Part shown: positions 15,018-16,661 of the stretch, in pieces | How positions within the stretch are numbered: the stretch's first letter is position 1 | How the letters are laid out: each line of letters opens with the position of its first letter | Assembly: GCA_019423835.1 (NCBI GenBank) | Contig: JAHZAR010000007.1 | Location: 33,969 to 50,629, forward strand | Direction of reading: 5' to 3' | Origin: Clostridiales bacterium | GTDB lineage: Bacteria; Bacillota; Clostridia; Lachnospirales; Lachnospiraceae | Length of the DNA stretch: 16,661 bases | The notes under the pieces: model-generated | Database searches by the model: none | The model's input: only the letters and a program-made list of their open reading frames with translations | What the model was told of the DNA's origin: nothing | Program-made: the position numbers and the translations under genes

Positions 15018-15204
15018 TTCAATCTTCTTCCTTTACTGTATTTTTTCTGAATGAAAAGGACAATAGCAGAAAAAACAGAATGTTCCTCCTGAGGGATTCT
15101 CTGCCCGGGGCGGACCGCTCCAGCAGCAGGTTCTGCTTGCTGCAGTGCAGTCCTGCGAGCCGGGGCTTGTTACTCACAGAAATCCGGCAGAATTTCTGTA
15201 AAAT

Positions 15205-15238
15205 AAAAAAACAGATAACCCGGGAGACAGGTTATCTG
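15205..15238 (-). terminator. attenuator terminator in the MFS leader
   Basis: On the minus strand CAGATAACC (15230-15238) pairs perfectly with GGTTATCTG (15212-15220) around a 9-nt loop and is followed by seven T residues (15211-15205). It lies about 190 nt before the MFS start and about 240 nt after the leader promoter, so it must be passed for the operon to be expressed. Its 5' arm can instead pair upstream, as described for the attenuator. Confidence 0.9.
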
Positions 15239-15418
15239 CACAATTATTCTGCTTGCTCTCTCAGCGCAGCCAGATACAGGCAAAACGGTACACCAAACTA
15301 ACAGGCCCGCAAAAGCGCCTGAAAAGAGCCGGCTATAATGAAGCTGTCCGCAGAATAAGTACAACAAAATAACCCATCACCGTATGATGAGGACGAAATT
15401 CTTTCGTTCATTTTATTG
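15230..15418 (-). promoter_or_regulatory. antiterminator / anti-antiterminator region (ribosome-mediated attenuator)
   Basis: Three pairings compete. First, the segment at 15350-15375, ending TTATTCTGC and containing GGTTAT, can pair with 15230-15252 (GCAGAATAA at 15244-15252 and ATAACC at 15230-15235). This consumes the 5' arm of the terminator. Second, ACAATAAAATGA at about 15408-15419 can pair over 12 positions, two of them G-U, with TTATTTTGTTGT at 15361-15372. This hides the antiterminator arm and leaves the terminator free to form. Third, the terminator itself. Small hairpins ACGAAA/TTTCGT and CATCA/TGATG lie in the loop of the second pairing. A ribosome held on the upstream five-codon ORF would cover the start of the second pairing and switch the leader on. 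The pairings are seen in sequence; the switch is inference. Confidence 0.75.
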
Positions 15419-15426
15419 TCCTGTAA

Positions 15427-15444
15427 TCAGCGAACAGACGACAT
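15427..15444 (-). CDS. five-codon leader peptide of the MFS operon (MSSVR)
   Basis: ATG TCG TCT GTT CGC TGA encodes MSSVR. A ribosome binding site far stronger than that of the MFS gene, AAAGGGAGGTGG (15449-15460), places GGAGG 7 nt before this ATG. The stop is 8 nt before the first arm of the anti-antiterminator pairing. Very short leader ORFs of this kind control antibiotic resistance genes by ribosome stalling. No other start codon is close enough to use this site. A second possible ORF of 37 codons begins at 15411 with a weak site. Confidence 0.7.
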   Translation of the reverse strand: MSSVR

Positions 15445-15478
15445 CAAGCCACCTCCCTTTACTTTAAAATCTTTCTGA

Positions 15479-15507
15479 AGTCTACCACAGAACGGTTAAA
15501 AAGTCAA
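15479..15507 (-). promoter_or_regulatory. promoter of the MFS-GNAT operon leader
   Basis: TTGACT (15502-15507) and TAGACT (15479-15484) are separated by 17 nt on the minus strand. The start should be near 15472, about 12 nt before the leader ribosome binding site. It begins only 20 nt after the stop of the membrane glycosyltransferase gene. Confidence 0.8.
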
Positions 15508-15526
15508 TTCCAATCAAATCTTCCGC

Positions 15527-16661
15527 TTATTCCGACAGCTTGACGATTATCATCCCCTCCTCAAACAGGATAGAGCCTTCTGCCGGATAGCACGGCATAT
15601 CCAGGGAAAGCTCTTTAGCGCGGGCGTACTGGCTGTCTGTCGGGTAGGAAGCTGGAAGCCCCAGGCTGTTCATCAGGCAGACGATGCGCACGCTTCCAAT
15701 TCTCGTGGTGGGATCGGTCTCAAAAATAGACGCTCCCAGGGCATCCCACTTCAGCCTGTTGGAAGGAGTCTCCACTGCCTTCCTGCCGCCGATGAACACG
15801 AAGGGCACCGCTTTCTCGTCAGCCGGATCCCGGACACTCTGTGTCTGGGCGTAGATCTTCTCCGCCAGCATCTGATCCTGAAGAGCCGTCAGATGCATGG
15901 CCTCGTAATAGCGGTTAGCAGTCTTTGTCTGCTCCAGTCCCGAAAACAGGAAAAATACGCAGAGCAGGGCCGTCAGGATTTTCCTGTCTCCCACCAGCTT
16001 CACAAGAGCCGCGCTGCAGAATGCCAGAACGAAGGGATAGACCAGCTGAGCCCGAAGAATCTGGGGGCCTCCCACCACAAAGGTCATGAAAAATGTGGAG
16101 AGCACCGTGACGGCGGCAGCAAGCAGCAGGAATCCCTTTCCCTTCTTCTCAGCCCTCCAGCCTCTAAAGAGGCACAGAAGGAAAAACAGCACTGTCACCG
16201 GCAGATAGAAGCGGCTGTAGGCCGGCAGTTCGTGGGCGAGGACTCTGACCAGATCCTGCCAGATTCCTGCGGCTATGCCGGACAGTTCCATGCTTCCCCA
16301 TCTGGAATAGGTCTGGAACAGCTTTCCCGTCCCCGCCATATGGCTGAGCAGGGCTGCCGACACCCGGGCCAGAATCAGGTATCCGGCCAGTCCGGCTGCG
16401 AATATGGCCGCCAGCCGGGCGCAGACAGAAAACAGGCCTCTGCCGCCCCTTCTTTTCCCCTGCGCCTCTAAATAGTAAAGGACAAAGACGGATGCATTAA
16501 CTGCAATATAAAACGGAACCAGTACCTGATAGGTGGAAAATCCCCATATCATCAGGCCTGCCGCCGGCACACACCACCATGGGCTTTTTCCAAACCAGGC
16601 CCAGGAGAAGGCACAGAAGGCCGCTGTCACACAGAGCAGAAAGGCAAACGCCACCTCAAAG
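15527..16661 (-). CDS. polytopic membrane protein, GtrII-like glucosyltransferase (5' end missing)
   Basis: The reading frame is open through the right edge, so the N-terminus is outside the window and at least 377 residues are present. It has about eight hydrophobic segments, including WGFSTYQVLVPFYIAVNASVFVLYY near the left, which resembles the region after the catalytic loop in GtrII-type glucosyltransferases (Glucos_trans_II). The last 130 residues form a soluble domain with no membrane segment, typical of the extracytoplasmic C-terminus of such enzymes. These proteins transfer glucose from a lipid carrier to surface polysaccharide outside the membrane. The catalytic N-terminal part is not visible, so the family call is moderate and another GT-C or O-antigen-type membrane protein is possible. 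No terminator follows its stop before the leader promoter at 15507, so its transcript would run into the attenuator. Confidence 0.6.
   Translation of the reverse strand, partial: FEVAFAFLLCVTAAFCAFSWAWFGKSPWWCVPAAGLMIWGFSTYQVLVPFYIAVNASVFVLYYLEAQGKRRGGRGLFSVCARLAAIFAAGLAGYLILARVSAALLSHMAGTGKLFQTYSRWGSMELSGIAAGIWQDLVRVLAHELPAYSRFYLPVTVLFFLLCLFRGWRAEKKGKGFLLLAAAVTVLSTFFMTFVVGGPQILRAQLVYPFVLAFCSAALVKLVGDRKILTALLCVFFLFSGLEQTKTANRYYEAMHLTALQDQMLAEKIYAQTQSVRDPADEKAVPFVFIGGRKAVETPSNRLKWDALGASIFETDPTTRIGSVRIVCLMNSLGLPASYPTDSQYARAKELSLDMPCYPAEGSILFEEGMIIVKLSE

Noticed and set aside
15020..15105. AGGAGG followed by a short frame ending at the MFS start, and a hairpin with a T run (AGAAT/ATTCT)
   Set aside because: The frame would need an ATT start codon, and the hairpin is short and interrupted. 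A second regulatory point is possible, but the evidence is thin.
15170..15367. 65-codon minus-strand frame starting at TTG in the MFS leader
   Set aside because: It has no ribosome binding site and runs across the terminator and the antiterminator arms. The leader explains this sequence better as structured RNA.
15298..15411. 37-codon minus-strand ORF beginning inside the anti-antiterminator arm
   Set aside because: Its ribosome binding site is weak (AGGA only). It could be a second leader ORF translated after MSSVR, but nothing supports its peptide, so it is kept only as an alternative in the attenuator model.
1..16661. CRISPR arrays, tRNA or rRNA genes, insertion sequences, attachment sites
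   Set aside because: I saw no regularly spaced direct repeats, no tRNA-like cloverleaf, and no transposase or integrase frames on either strand.

Overview
The window looks like chromosome from an anaerobic gut Firmicute, most likely a Lachnospiraceae / Clostridium cluster XIVa species. This is inferred from strong AGGAGG-type ribosome binding sites, GC near 50-55%, a YtrA-type GntR/ABC operon, a diiron flavoprotein, a YoaK-type membrane protein and a bilirubin-reductase-like gene pair. The species cannot be fixed from the sequence alone.

Left part (1-2670, minus strand). A YtrA-family GntR repressor is followed by an ABC ATPase and the first codons of a permease that runs off the left edge. 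Expression is driven by a consensus sigma-70 promoter whose -10 box lies inside a 27-bp palindrome, probably the repressor's own operator. Upstream sits a 273-aa charged protein of unknown function that ends at a perfect 22-bp stem terminator.

Centre (2670-6530, plus strand). An FprA-type diiron flavoprotein (O2/NO reductase) has its own promoter candidate and terminator. It is followed by an old-yellow-enzyme-like reductase with an HGDR motif and a four-cysteine Fe-S motif, then by a small flavodoxin-like protein 1 nt downstream. These match BilR and BilS, the bilirubin-to-urobilinogen reductase system of gut anaerobes. A DUF1275/YoaK membrane protein with its own promoter closes this plus-strand block.

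Right-centre (6520-13200, minus strand). A 2-hydroxycarboxylate transporter and a GreA-family transcript cleavage factor lie downstream of a sugar-nucleotide operon: rmlA, rmlB, rmlD and glmM. This operon makes dTDP-sugar and glucosamine-1-phosphate precursors for surface polysaccharide and peptidoglycan. The epimerase gene rmlC, needed for dTDP-L-rhamnose, is absent from it.

Right end (13360-16661, minus strand). A GNAT acetyltransferase and an MFS drug-efflux-type transporter form a two-gene operon. They lie behind a roughly 450-nt leader with a promoter, a five-codon leader ORF with a strong ribosome binding site, and three mutually exclusive RNA pairings that end in an intrinsic terminator. 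This is the architecture of an antibiotic-responsive ribosome-mediated attenuator and is the most novel-looking element here. A 5'-truncated GtrII-like membrane glycosyltransferase fills the right edge.
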